From positions 868,001 through 932,000 of the forward strand of contig NZ_CP132294.1 of assembly GCF_030734285.1 (NCBI RefSeq): a DNA stretch of 64,000 nt. The letters are read 5' to 3'. The DNA is from Natronococcus sp. AD-5. Its GTDB lineage: Archaea; Halobacteriota; Halobacteria; Halobacteriales; Natrialbaceae. Each line of letters starts with the position of its first letter. The first letter of the stretch is position 1. The notes under the pieces were generated by a model that saw only the letters and a program-made list of their open reading frames with translations, did not search any database and was not told the origin of the DNA. A program made the translations under genes and the position numbers. Below are positions 33,684-41,495 of the stretch, piece by piece.

Positions 33684-35338
33684 ATCGACACCCCGGCGTC
33701 ACCGACCGTCCCTTCGTCGGTAACGTCCTTGCGTTTGTCGACGAGGTTCACAGACTCGCCGTCCGCACGTTCGTAGCTGATGTCGGCGTACTTCTGGCCG
33801 GTCCCGGTCGGCTCGGTCTGCTCGGCGTTCGGACCGGGCTCGTTACCGAGGTAGATGATGTTCGGGTTGGTACCGACGTCCTCGAGGAGTCTGAAGTTCG
33901 ACGCGGGCACGCCGGCGAACTGCTCGAGCCGGGACTGGGCCGCGTCCTCGTCCGGCTCGAACTCCTCTTCTCCCTCGGATTCCTCGTCGGGCTCGTCCGC
34001 GAGGTCGAGTTCGGCGAGAACCTCCTGGCTCTGGAGGTCGAGTCCGTGCTCGGAGAGCGCGTCGAGGGCGTCCTGGACGTCCGTCTCGTAGTCGGCGTGG
34101 TCGCCGTCCGTTTCGCCCAGATCGTCGGTGACGATGTCGATCGCGGCCATGAGCGCGAGTTCATCCTCATCGAGGTCGGCCGCCTCGAGGACCGAATCGA
34201 GGTCGTCGCCGGCGCCCTGGAGGCTCTCCTCGAGTTCGTCCGCCGACGGCGGATTGAGCTGGGCGAGGGTCCGGGCGCGACTCGGATTCTCGGCGTACCG
34301 CTGCGGGTCGCTCTCCGGATCGTTCATGTTGCCGAACTGGATCGCGTCCGGCGGACAGGCATCTTCGCAGGCCGTCGTTCCGACGCGGTCTTCGCCCATC
34401 AGCCCGTCCTGGCGGGACGGGCACATCGTACACTTGCTCATCGTGCCGCGCGGCGAGCGGCTGTCGACCCAGCGGCCGCGGTCGTCGACCATGTGGTCGC
34501 CTTCCGAGCCCATCTCCTCGGCCTGGTCGGCGATCTGGTCCGTGGAAATATCCGGCTCGTCCCACTGGAAGTAGTTGACGCCGTACGGGCAGGCGACCTG
34601 ACAGTACCGACAGCCGATACAGACGTCGTAGTCGGTCAGCACGAGGCCGTCTTTGTCGCGCGTGTGACGGGCGGTCGTCGGACAGACCTTCTCACACGGG
34701 GCGTCGGTACAGTGCTGACACGGGCGAACGAGTCGGTTCCGACTCGTACTGCTGGGAGCACCGGCGTCCTCGTACTCGAGGATGTACATCCAGTTGACAC
34801 CCTGGTCGAGGTTGTTCTCTTGAGAACAGGCCTGGACGCAGGAGAGACAGCCGTCACAGCGCTCGAGGTCGACAGCCATCCCCCACTGGACGCCGTCGCC
34901 GCCGCCCGCGCCGACCTCTTCGTCGTGCTCTTCGGCCGCGGCGAGCGCTTCCTGGTTTCCGTCGTCGACGGTTCCCCAGGCGCCGAGACCGACGGCGGCG
35001 GCGCCGGCACCCATCTTCTTCATCACGTCGCGGCGGGATTCGTCGTCGTCACCCTCGAACTTCGTCAGCATGTTGGCGAACGTACCCTTCGCTTCCTGCT
35101 GCGCGTTTTCGAAGGCTTCCTGTGTCGGACGGTTGTCCTCGCCGAACTCGTCCATCACGTCGTCGTGATACTTCTCGTGGAATTCGGCCTCGGAGAGTTC
35201 ACCCTTCGTGACCCGCATCGCGTCTTCGGCCATCTCCATCCCGAGGTCGGTGTCGTACTCGGTGTCGTCGAGCATCGCCTCGAGATCGGTCTCCCACTCT
35301 TCGCCGAGCGGATGGAACGACTCGTCGTCCGTGCTCAT
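33680..35338 (-). CDS. Large 4Fe-4S ferredoxin-type electron-transfer subunit (NrfC/HmcB-like)
   Basis: A 552-residue Fe-S protein with the first three of four cluster motifs clear: CDGCLSCVQACSQENN, CQHCTDAPCEKVCPTTA and CIGCRYCQVACPYGVN. The fourth is CTMCPSRQDGL...CEDACPPDAIQFG. This layout is that of NrfC/PsrB/DmsB proteins, which relay electrons between NrfD and a catalytic subunit. Two features are odd. A Tat-like motif (SRRDVMKKMGAGAAAVGLGA) lies at about residues 101-120, not at the N-terminus. There is also an acidic insertion (about 385-465, DDDLDSVLEAADLDEDELAL onwards) before the final NFRLLEDVGTNPNIIYLG. No molybdopterin catalytic gene is adjacent. Confidence 0.92.
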   Translation of the reverse strand: MSTDDESFHPLGEEWETDLEAMLDDTEYDTDLGMEMAEDAMRVTKGELSEAEFHEKYHDDVMDEFGEDNRPTQEAFENAQQEAKGTFANMLTKFEGDDDESRRDVMKKMGAGAAAVGLGAWGTVDDGNQEALAAAEEHDEEVGAGGGDGVQWGMAVDLERCDGCLSCVQACSQENNLDQGVNWMYILEYEDAGAPSSTSRNRLVRPCQHCTDAPCEKVCPTTARHTRDKDGLVLTDYDVCIGCRYCQVACPYGVNYFQWDEPDISTDQIADQAEEMGSEGDHMVDDRGRWVDSRSPRGTMSKCTMCPSRQDGLMGEDRVGTTACEDACPPDAIQFGNMNDPESDPQRYAENPSRARTLAQLNPPSADELEESLQGAGDDLDSVLEAADLDEDELALMAAIDIVTDDLGETDGDHADYETDVQDALDALSEHGLDLQSQEVLAELDLADEPDEESEGEEEFEPDEDAAQSRLEQFAGVPASNFRLLEDVGTNPNIIYLGNEPGPNAEQTEPTGTGQKYADISYERADGESVNLVDKRKDVTDEGTVGDAGVSI

Positions 35339-35479
35339 TACTGGAGAACACCTCTGGACGCGATGGTTCGGTTACACGCCAGTACGTAGTTGGATACAGT
35401 CATATGTCTCTTCTATCCCGCACTCACAACTAGACCTTGTTGAAGTATCGAGCCGATTTCCAACTACTGAGAATGGACT

Positions 35480-35510
35480 CGAACATGTTCGCCCATATAT
35501 TTTAAATGGG
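35480..35510. promoter_or_regulatory. Palindrome plus AT-rich inverted repeat upstream of the Fe-S operon
   Basis: CGAACATGTTCG (35480-35491) is a perfect 12-bp palindrome. It abuts CCCAT-ATATTTTAA-ATGGG (35492-35510), a 5-bp inverted repeat around an AT core that could hold a TATA element. The pair lies about 140 bases upstream of the Fe-S gene and just beyond the stop of the Bat-type regulator. It is a candidate operator, possibly for that regulator. Confidence 0.45.
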
Positions 35511-35599
35511 TGTGAGCGACCGCGGTTCTCTCCACACCGAACGGCACACTTCGGTCGACTTCGGATGGGTGCAGGTTCCCGCCGTCGACCGCCGTACGG

Positions 35600-36271
35600 T
35601 CAGTCGCTCGCGAGTCGGTCCTCGAGTCGTTCGGGGCTGCTGTCGGGAATCTCGTCGACGAACCGCTTGACGATCGCCTCTTCCGCCCGGTGAAGCGTCT
35701 CGCTGCAGGTGGACTTGGCGATGCCGAGGTGATCGGCTAACTCCGTCAGCGAACAGCGACGCGGCGTGTCGTAGTACCCCTCGTCGACGGCGGTGACGAC
35801 GACCTCGAGCTGCCGTTCCGAGAGGAGCTGGCTCTCGTACGGTCGCTCCTCGACGCGCTCGATCCGATACCGGAGGCCGACCTGCTCGAGCCGTTCGGCG
35901 AGCGTCGCGAGCTGTTCTCTCGACCCGGTGACGTCGACCGCCGCCTCGCCGTCCCGGATCTCGACCGGCAGGTCGATCGGGATTCCGGACTCGCGAGAGG
36001 AGAACAACAGCAGGGGAGCCGTCGTGTCGAAGTAGACCGTCGCCTCGTCGTCGGTTCGTCCCGCGATCGAGAGATTCGAGACCTGCGGATGGTCGTCGAG
36101 TTCGTCGACCGCCTCGGCGACGTCGGCGCCGGTGAGACGAACGAGCGCGAAGCCGGATCCGGCACCGGGGACTGCCTCGAGCATTCGGAACGTCGTCTCG
36201 GGATAGGCCGTCGAGACCTGCCACATCCAGACCTGCTCGGGCATCGTGATCGTGAGTGTCGCCTGGGCCAT
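35600..36271 (-). CDS. Bat/HTH-10-family transcriptional regulator (DmsR-like)
   Basis: A 223-residue protein of the bacterio-opsin-activator type without PAS or GAF domains. The N-terminal sensory half (about 1-150) is beta-rich. The C-terminal HTH-10 domain holds LSERQLEVVVTAVDEGYYDTP (about 150-170) and CSLTELADHLGIAKSTCSET (about 174-193), ending in LHRAEEAIVKRFVDE. Related regulators (DmsR) activate anaerobic DMSO/TMAO reductase operons in haloarchaea. Its position directly upstream of the Fe-S/NrfD operon and in the same orientation suggests that it controls that operon. Effector unknown. Confidence 0.9.
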   Translation of the reverse strand: MAQATLTITMPEQVWMWQVSTAYPETTFRMLEAVPGAGSGFALVRLTGADVAEAVDELDDHPQVSNLSIAGRTDDEATVYFDTTAPLLLFSSRESGIPIDLPVEIRDGEAAVDVTGSREQLATLAERLEQVGLRYRIERVEERPYESQLLSERQLEVVVTAVDEGYYDTPRRCSLTELADHLGIAKSTCSETLHRAEEAIVKRFVDEIPDSSPERLEDRLASD

Positions 36272-36406
36272 GCGAACGTATCGTCCGTACGCTCGTACCG
36301 ACGAATACCTCCGTCCTCATTCCTACGGAGTGAGAATACTCGGCGAACACGTTCGGTTGATGTCCTTCGTCGCTCCCCGGTGATGACAGTTCAGTCGATC
36401 GAACCG

Positions 36407-37306
36407 TTACAGGTGATCGAGTAACAGGTCGGCCGTTCGTTTCGGTTCCTCGTGGGGAACCCAGTGGCTCGTCTCGGGCAGGCGTTCGAGGCGACCGCGC
36501 TCGCAGAACTGCGCGCTCGCGAGTCCGAGTTCGGGGACGAGCGCCTCGTCCTGCTCGCCCCAGACGACGAGCGTCGGTTGCTCGAGGCGATCCCGCGGCG
36601 CATCCGGCGGGTAGCGTGCGATCGCCCGATACCAGTTCAGCATGCCGGTAAGCGCGCCCTCCCGCCTCCAGGCTCGCCGGTAGTGGGTCAGATCGACGTC
36701 GGTGAACGTCCCGGGCGATGCGGTCTCCCGCAGGGCTCGCTCGAGGACTCGAAAGTCGTCGTACCGACAGACCCGTTCGGGGAACCACGGCACCTGGAAC
36801 GCGAGCACGTACCAGCTTCGTCGGAGCTGTTCCGGATTCGACGCGAGCTGCCGGCGAAACGCGACCGGGTGGGGCGCGTTGACGATGGCGAGTCGATCGG
36901 CGACGTCCGGATACCGCAGTGCGAGATCCCAGGCGACCGCGCCGCCCCAGTCGTGGCCGACGACGTGCGCCGCGTCCCGCCCCTCGCTCGCGATCAGGTC
37001 GACGATATCCCTCGAGAGGTCCCGGAGCTGGTACGCTCGCGCGTTCTGTGGCTTCTCGCTCAGGTTGTACCCCCGCTGGTCGGGAACGACGACGCGATAG
37101 CCGGCCTCGACCAGCGGTTCGATCTGTTCCCGCCACGCGTACCAGAACTCGGGAAAGCCGTGGAGCAACACGACGAGCGGATCGCCCTCGTCGCCGGCGG
37201 AAACGGCGTGCAGCCGGACCCCGTTCACCGTCCGGGACGTCGACGTCGCCCCGGAAAACGAGAGGATCGACGCGTCGGTCTCGAGGGGCGCTGGAGTCTC
37301 GTTCAT
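36407..37306 (-). CDS. Alpha/beta hydrolase (epoxide-hydrolase-like)
   Basis: A 299-residue alpha/beta-hydrolase. The oxyanion motif LLHGFPEFWYAWR (about 48-60) and the nucleophile elbow VVGHDWGGAVAWDLAL with Asp119 are typical of soluble epoxide hydrolases and haloalkane dehalogenases, where Asp replaces Ser. A cap domain spans about 135-235. The acid residue may be Asp in VVWGEQDEAL (about 255), and the catalytic His is in PETSHWVPHEEP near the C-terminus. It is likely to open an epoxide or related ester; the actual substrate is unknown. It is a single gene with a GAACATGTTC palindrome 77 bases upstream. Confidence 0.9.
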   Translation of the reverse strand: MNETPAPLETDASILSFSGATSTSRTVNGVRLHAVSAGDEGDPLVVLLHGFPEFWYAWREQIEPLVEAGYRVVVPDQRGYNLSEKPQNARAYQLRDLSRDIVDLIASEGRDAAHVVGHDWGGAVAWDLALRYPDVADRLAIVNAPHPVAFRRQLASNPEQLRRSWYVLAFQVPWFPERVCRYDDFRVLERALRETASPGTFTDVDLTHYRRAWRREGALTGMLNWYRAIARYPPDAPRDRLEQPTLVVWGEQDEALVPELGLASAQFCERGRLERLPETSHWVPHEEPKRTADLLLDHL

Positions 37307-37382
37307 ACGTTCGGTTCCGGTTCGTCATCGGATTTACGTACCGGTCGCGGAACTCCATCCACCTGCGTAAACAGAGGCGTCC

Positions 37383-37392
37383 GAACATGTTC
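37383..37392. promoter_or_regulatory. GAACATGTTC palindrome upstream of the epoxide-hydrolase-like gene
   Basis: A perfect 10-bp palindrome identical to the core of the one at 35481-35490. It lies about 77 bases upstream of the hydrolase start, a reasonable place for an operator on the minus strand. Confidence 0.35.
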
Positions 37393-37484
37393 CCTCGACT
37401 CACTCCGACGGGGGATCACCTACGGATGGTACCCCAGTGACGTCCGTCTCTTCAACCGAGGAGAAGGCTAATGACTGCAACCAC

Positions 37485-39509
37485 TCAGCGCCCGACGGCG
37501 AATCGACTCTGCTTTCGCTTCCCATCGAACGGGTACACGACGTATCGCAGGGTTCTAAGCGAAGGGAGCCCGAGTCGTCGATCAGTCGCTAATCTGCTCC
37601 TCGTGGAGCAGTTCGCGCTCGCGGAAGACGAGAAGACGACCTCCGGGTCTTCGTCGAGTTCGACCGTCCGGCTGTCGCCCTCATCGACGGTGCCGTCGTC
37701 ACCCCACACCACCGGCTCCGACCGCGCGGGCCGGATGAACAGCTGGACGTCGGCGGCGGCGAGTTCATCGCCGCTCTCGTGGGTGGCGGTTAGCTTCCCG
37801 CTCTCGTCATCGTAGGCGATTTCGAAGTCCGCGTCCGGGGCGACGACGTGGTCGCGAATCTCGATCGGGTCGTCCGGCGCGGTCCACTCGACGGTTAGCT
37901 CCGTGCCGATATCGTAGTCGCCGAGTTCGACGGCGTCGCCGCGCTCTAGGGTGGTCACGAGGTCGGCAATCTGCGTCTCCGCTTCCTGACCGTCGACCAG
38001 CAGACGGAAGTCCGCGGCGTCGCGCGCCTGATCGTCGTGATACTGCGCGACGACGCCCTCTTCCGGCCGCCGGCGAAGGTGGATCCGTGGCGGACGAACC
38101 CGGTGGCTGACCAGCCGCCTCGGTGATCGACGGGGCTCGTTCGGCACGTCGAGTTCCAGCGAGACGCGGTCGCCGACGCCGACGCCTTCAACAGTGACCG
38201 CGTCGCCCGCGGACAGTGCGTCGTACTCGCCGGCGAAGCCGTCGAGCGTCTCCGCGTCGCGATCGGAGCGGTGCCGGAGAGCCAGCTTCTCCGGGTCGGC
38301 CGTCCGATCGCCGACGTACTCGATCTCCAACCGCTCCGCGTCGAAGTCGTAGTCGACCTCGAAGGCGTCCCGTCCGACGAGGGAGGTAGCGTACGTGTAG
38401 AACGCGTTCTCGTCCTCGTCGAACCAGCGGAGCGTTACCGTGGCGATGGGATCGGTGGCGACGGCAAGCTCGTCGCCCGCTTCGAAGACGTCGAACTCCT
38501 CGACCGGCTCGTCGTCGGAGCGCTCGCCGTCGCGCCACAGCTCGAGCTCGTCGGCGTCGACCGGCTCACCCCCGCGGTGGCGGAAGACCACGACGCCCTC
38601 GTCGTGATCGACCTCGGCGTCGATCCGCGCGTCGGGTGCCGCCTCGCGGTCGCGCTCCGGCGGCTCCTCGGCGATCACCGTCGCGTGGACGATGTCGTTT
38701 TCGCGGTCGACGTCGATCTCGGCGGCGACGCCGGGCTCCAGCTCGGTGACGATCTCCTCGACCGTCTCGTCGTCGAGGTCGATGCCGGCCGCCGGGAACA
38801 GGGCGTACCGATTTTCGACGGTGCCTTCGATCATGTTCGGGGCGTCCTGAAAGCCCGCCGCGAACGCGTCGAGGGTACCGGGGTCGATGCCGGGGAAGCC
38901 CGTCTCCTCGACGTCGGGCGCAAAGTAGACGAGCGGCTGGTCGGCGAGCAGTTCGAACGCCGCGCCGGCGTCTTCGCGGGCGTCGAGAAACGCCTCGGTG
39001 TCGCCCGCATCGACGTCGACGGCCGCGGTCGTCAGGTCCGCGGACTCTTCGCCGTGGGCGACCGCCGCACGGTCTTCCGCGGTCGCGTACGCGCGATCGT
39101 TCGCTTCCGCGAGACGCCAGTCGTCCCGCTCGCCGGTCTTCTCGCCCGGGTCGGGCCGGTCGAAGGATCCGACTGCGACGCCGATCAGACCGCCCGGATC
39201 CGCGACGCGAGCCACGGCGACGTGGGAGACGTCGTCGGCCTCGAGGTCGTCGAACGACCGGAGGACCTCCCGCACCTCGTAGCCGTACTCGTCCTCGGCG
39301 CCCTCGACGTCGGCGAGGAGCACCATCCGATAGTTACCGTCCGCGGCCGACTCCGCGGGGACCAACATGAGTGCGCTCTCGGCACCGTCGGCGGACTCGG
39401 AGTCGGCGCTCGAGAACTGCTTCGCGTGCGATCCGCCCGTGATGCCGGCGAGGCCGGCGGCTGTGACGGCGCTGCCGGTGAGGAAGCTCCGCCTGGAAGG
39501 CAATTTCAC
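37485..39509 (-). CDS. Tat-exported repeat protein with a 3' frameshift
   Basis: The open frame gives 674 residues starting with GTG. A Tat signal is MKLPSRRSFLTGSAVTAAGL. Residues about 45-290 form a first acidic domain. After that come about four beta-sandwich repeats with the pattern V-x-H-x-GG-x-VDADxL...dG (HRGGEPVDADELELWRDGE and similar), as in haloarchaeal pilin-like or surface proteins. The frame ends in an atypical basic tail (CSTRSRLATDRRLG...). One base out of frame, DPEVV continues as LLVFRERELLHEEQISD and stops at 37582, which fits the repeats far better. So an indel near 37640 has changed the last 15-20 codons. An Arg-rich stretch near residue 490 may be a second, compensated shift. 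Confidence 0.7.
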   Translation of the reverse strand: MKLPSRRSFLTGSAVTAAGLAGITGGSHAKQFSSADSESADGAESALMLVPAESAADGNYRMVLLADVEGAEDEYGYEVREVLRSFDDLEADDVSHVAVARVADPGGLIGVAVGSFDRPDPGEKTGERDDWRLAEANDRAYATAEDRAAVAHGEESADLTTAAVDVDAGDTEAFLDAREDAGAAFELLADQPLVYFAPDVEETGFPGIDPGTLDAFAAGFQDAPNMIEGTVENRYALFPAAGIDLDDETVEEIVTELEPGVAAEIDVDRENDIVHATVIAEEPPERDREAAPDARIDAEVDHDEGVVVFRHRGGEPVDADELELWRDGERSDDEPVEEFDVFEAGDELAVATDPIATVTLRWFDEDENAFYTYATSLVGRDAFEVDYDFDAERLEIEYVGDRTADPEKLALRHRSDRDAETLDGFAGEYDALSAGDAVTVEGVGVGDRVSLELDVPNEPRRSPRRLVSHRVRPPRIHLRRRPEEGVVAQYHDDQARDAADFRLLVDGQEAETQIADLVTTLERGDAVELGDYDIGTELTVEWTAPDDPIEIRDHVVAPDADFEIAYDDESGKLTATHESGDELAAADVQLFIRPARSEPVVWGDDGTVDEGDSRTVELDEDPEVVFSSSASANCSTRSRLATDRRLGLPSLRTLRYVVYPFDGKRKQSRFAVGR

Positions 39510-39805
39510 ACCCCATTATATTTCAAAAGTAGTGTAAATAACTTTCGATGACATTATTCGAGAACTCGAGCGGTGGACGGGTTCTCTCCCGAATCGGTGC
39601 GCGGCGGGTTGCGACTCCCGTGGTTTTGGACCACCTCTCGTATCGACGTCGAGGATAGACCGCTAGTCGCGGACGCTCCTGTTCAACTCTCCCGCGTCAC
39701 TGCTCGTGAAGAAGGGTGAGACCGCTAATCAAACAGCGGGAGTTCGATCGATTCGTTCTCGAGCGCGGAGACCAACGGGACCGATCACGCGCGACCGAGT
39801 CGTCG
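39510..39805. other. 296-bp intergenic stretch with promoter of the repeat protein
   Basis: The left end has AT-rich TATA candidates for the minus-strand gene (GTGTAAATAAC on the plus strand, about 39532-39542) around 25-30 bases before its GTG. The remainder shows no coding frame that I trust. The right part lies downstream of the 41-residue Cys-motif gene. Confidence 0.45.
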
Positions 39806-39931
39806 TCAGGTCCAGGCTCGAAGGCAGTCCGTCGAACAGAAGTGGAGTTCGACGGACTCCCCCGGCGTAGCGTCGACGTATGTCGTCAGCGTGTACGCGA
39901 CTTCGTCGGTGCGACAGTTGTCACAGTCCAT
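39806..39931 (-). CDS. 41-residue Cys-motif (zinc finger) protein
   Basis: A complete minus-strand frame of 41 residues starts MDCDNCRTDEVAYTLTTYVD and ends FCSTDCLRAWT. The ligands are CDNC (C3, C6) and CSTDC (C32, C36), a treble-clef-like arrangement with a CxxxC second knuckle followed by an aromatic-rich helix (LRAW). This is a widespread haloarchaeal micro-protein layout (similar families are listed as DUF7576-type). It probably binds one zinc ion. It stands alone upstream of the repeat-protein gene and downstream of tfb. Confidence 0.75.
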   Translation of the reverse strand: MDCDNCRTDEVAYTLTTYVDATPGESVELHFCSTDCLRAWT

Positions 39932-40045
39932 ACCGGGTCGGACCACACGACAGGGTTTGACTATGCACTCGTTAGCTCGCGGCTATCGCGGTTAGTGGTC
40001 GATTACGAGAGGATAATCCGACGTTGAGACGGTGCGGTCGCCCCA

Positions 40046-41023
40046 TCAGACCGGCGTCCCGCCCTCGGCTTCGAGCAACTCGTGGTACCGGTTGCGGATG
40101 GTGACCTCGGAGATGCTGGCGACCTCGCTGACGTCGTTCTGGGTCACCTTCTCGTTGGTCAGCAGCGCGGCGGCGTACATGGCGGCGGCGGCGAGGCCGA
40201 CCGGCGACTTGCCGCTGTGGACCTCCTCTTCCTTGGCCGTCTGCAGGAGGCTGCGGGCTCGTCGCTCGGTTTCGTCCGAGAGCTCGAGGTCGCTCGCGAA
40301 TCGCGGCACGTAGCTCTCGGGATCGGCCGGCTGAACCTCGAGGCCGAGTTCCCGGATGACGTACCGGTACGTCCGGGCGACCTCGTCCTTTTCGACGCGG
40401 CTGACGGCCGAGATCTCGTCGAGGCTCCGGGGGGTGCCGGCCTGGCGGGCGGCGGCGTACAGCGACGAGGTCGCGACGCCTTCGATCGACCGGCCGGGCA
40501 GCAGGTCCTCCTCGAGGGCGCGGCGGTAGATGACCGACGCGGTCTCGCGGACGTTCTCGGGAAGGCCGAGTGCGCTCGCCATCCGGTCGATCTCGCCCAG
40601 CGCCTGCTTGAGGTTACGCTCCTTGGAGTCGCGGGTGCGGAACCGCTCGTTCCAGGTGCGCAGGCGCTGCATCTTCTGGCGCTGGCGCGAACTCAGGGAC
40701 TTGCCGTAGGCGTCCTTGTCCTGCCAGCCGATGTTCGTCGACAGCCCCTGGTCGTGCATCATGTTGGTCGTCGGGGCGCCGACGCGGGACTTCTCGTTCT
40801 TCTCGGCGGCGTCGAACGCGCGCCACTCGGGCCCGCGGTCGATCTCGCCCTCGTCGACGACGAGGCCGCAGTCCTCGCAGACGGTCTCGGCGTGCTCGGC
40901 GTCGGAGACGAGTCGGCCGCCGCACTCGGGACACTGCTCTCGCTCCTCCGCTTGCGAGGCCGCCTCTTCCCGCTCGCTCGAGCGTCGCTCGCCGCTCCGG
41001 GTTCGGATAGTGGAGTCTGTCAT
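40046..41023 (-). CDS. tfb: Transcription initiation factor IIB (TFB)
   Basis: A 325-residue TFB. After a haloarchaeal polar N-terminal extension, the zinc ribbon is QCPECGGRL...TVCEDCGLVVDEG (about 34-62). The B-reader region is RGPEWRAFDAAEKNEKSRVG. Two cyclin folds follow (about 125-215 and 225-320), with the signatures GRSIEGVATSSLYAAARQAG and SGKSPVGLAAAAMYAAALLT. The recognition helix of the second repeat reads VTQNDVSEVASISEVTIRNR, which contacts the BRE. It bridges TBP and RNA polymerase. Haloarchaea carry several TFBs with different promoter preferences; which paralogue this is cannot be told here. It is divergent from gatC. Confidence 0.97.
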   Translation of the reverse strand: MTDSTIRTRSGERRSSEREEAASQAEEREQCPECGGRLVSDAEHAETVCEDCGLVVDEGEIDRGPEWRAFDAAEKNEKSRVGAPTTNMMHDQGLSTNIGWQDKDAYGKSLSSRQRQKMQRLRTWNERFRTRDSKERNLKQALGEIDRMASALGLPENVRETASVIYRRALEEDLLPGRSIEGVATSSLYAAARQAGTPRSLDEISAVSRVEKDEVARTYRYVIRELGLEVQPADPESYVPRFASDLELSDETERRARSLLQTAKEEEVHSGKSPVGLAAAAMYAAALLTNEKVTQNDVSEVASISEVTIRNRYHELLEAEGGTPV

Positions 41024-41214
41024 CGTGGGAAAATTCAGTCGGGGAACTGGGTGGAAAACGCTCTACTGCACCGTAATGGAGTCGGTGCACTTAAGTACTT
41101 CGATAGTATCGCGCGCGTTTTGGCGCCCAGCGCGTCGTTACGAGCGGGCCGAGAACCCGCTACGACGCCGGCGGTATCGAAACCCTTACTCTCCGGAGGC
41201 GGGTGGGCTTGCAT

Positions 41215-41493
41215 ATGAGCGACGACGCCGTCAGTCCCGAGGAGGTCCGCCACGTCGCGGAGCTGGCTCGCGTCGACCTCGCCGACGACGAGGTCGACCA
41301 GTTCACCCGGCAGTTCGCGGACATCCTCGAGTACTTCGAGACGCTCGACGAGGTACCGGAGGTCGATCGCGGGGCGGATCTCACGAACGTGATGCGCCCG
41401 GACGAGGAGCGCGACTCGCTCGACCGCGCCGAGGCGCTCCGGAACGCCCCCGAAACCGAGGACGGCTACTTCAAAGGCCCGAACGTCTCCTGA
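41215..41493 (+). CDS. gatC: Aspartyl/glutamyl-tRNA amidotransferase subunit C
   Basis: A 92-residue GatC that wraps around GatA and steadies the GatCAB complex. The N-terminus SPEEVRHVAELARVDLADDE and the C-terminus APETEDGYFKGPNVS are classical. It is followed two bases later by gatA. Start ATG 41215 fits the family N-terminus. A TATA-like ACCCTTACTC lies about 25-30 bases upstream. Confidence 0.96.
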   Translation: MSDDAVSPEEVRHVAELARVDLADDEVDQFTRQFADILEYFETLDEVPEVDRGADLTNVMRPDEERDSLDRAEALRNAPETEDGYFKGPNVS

Positions 41494-41495
41494 TC

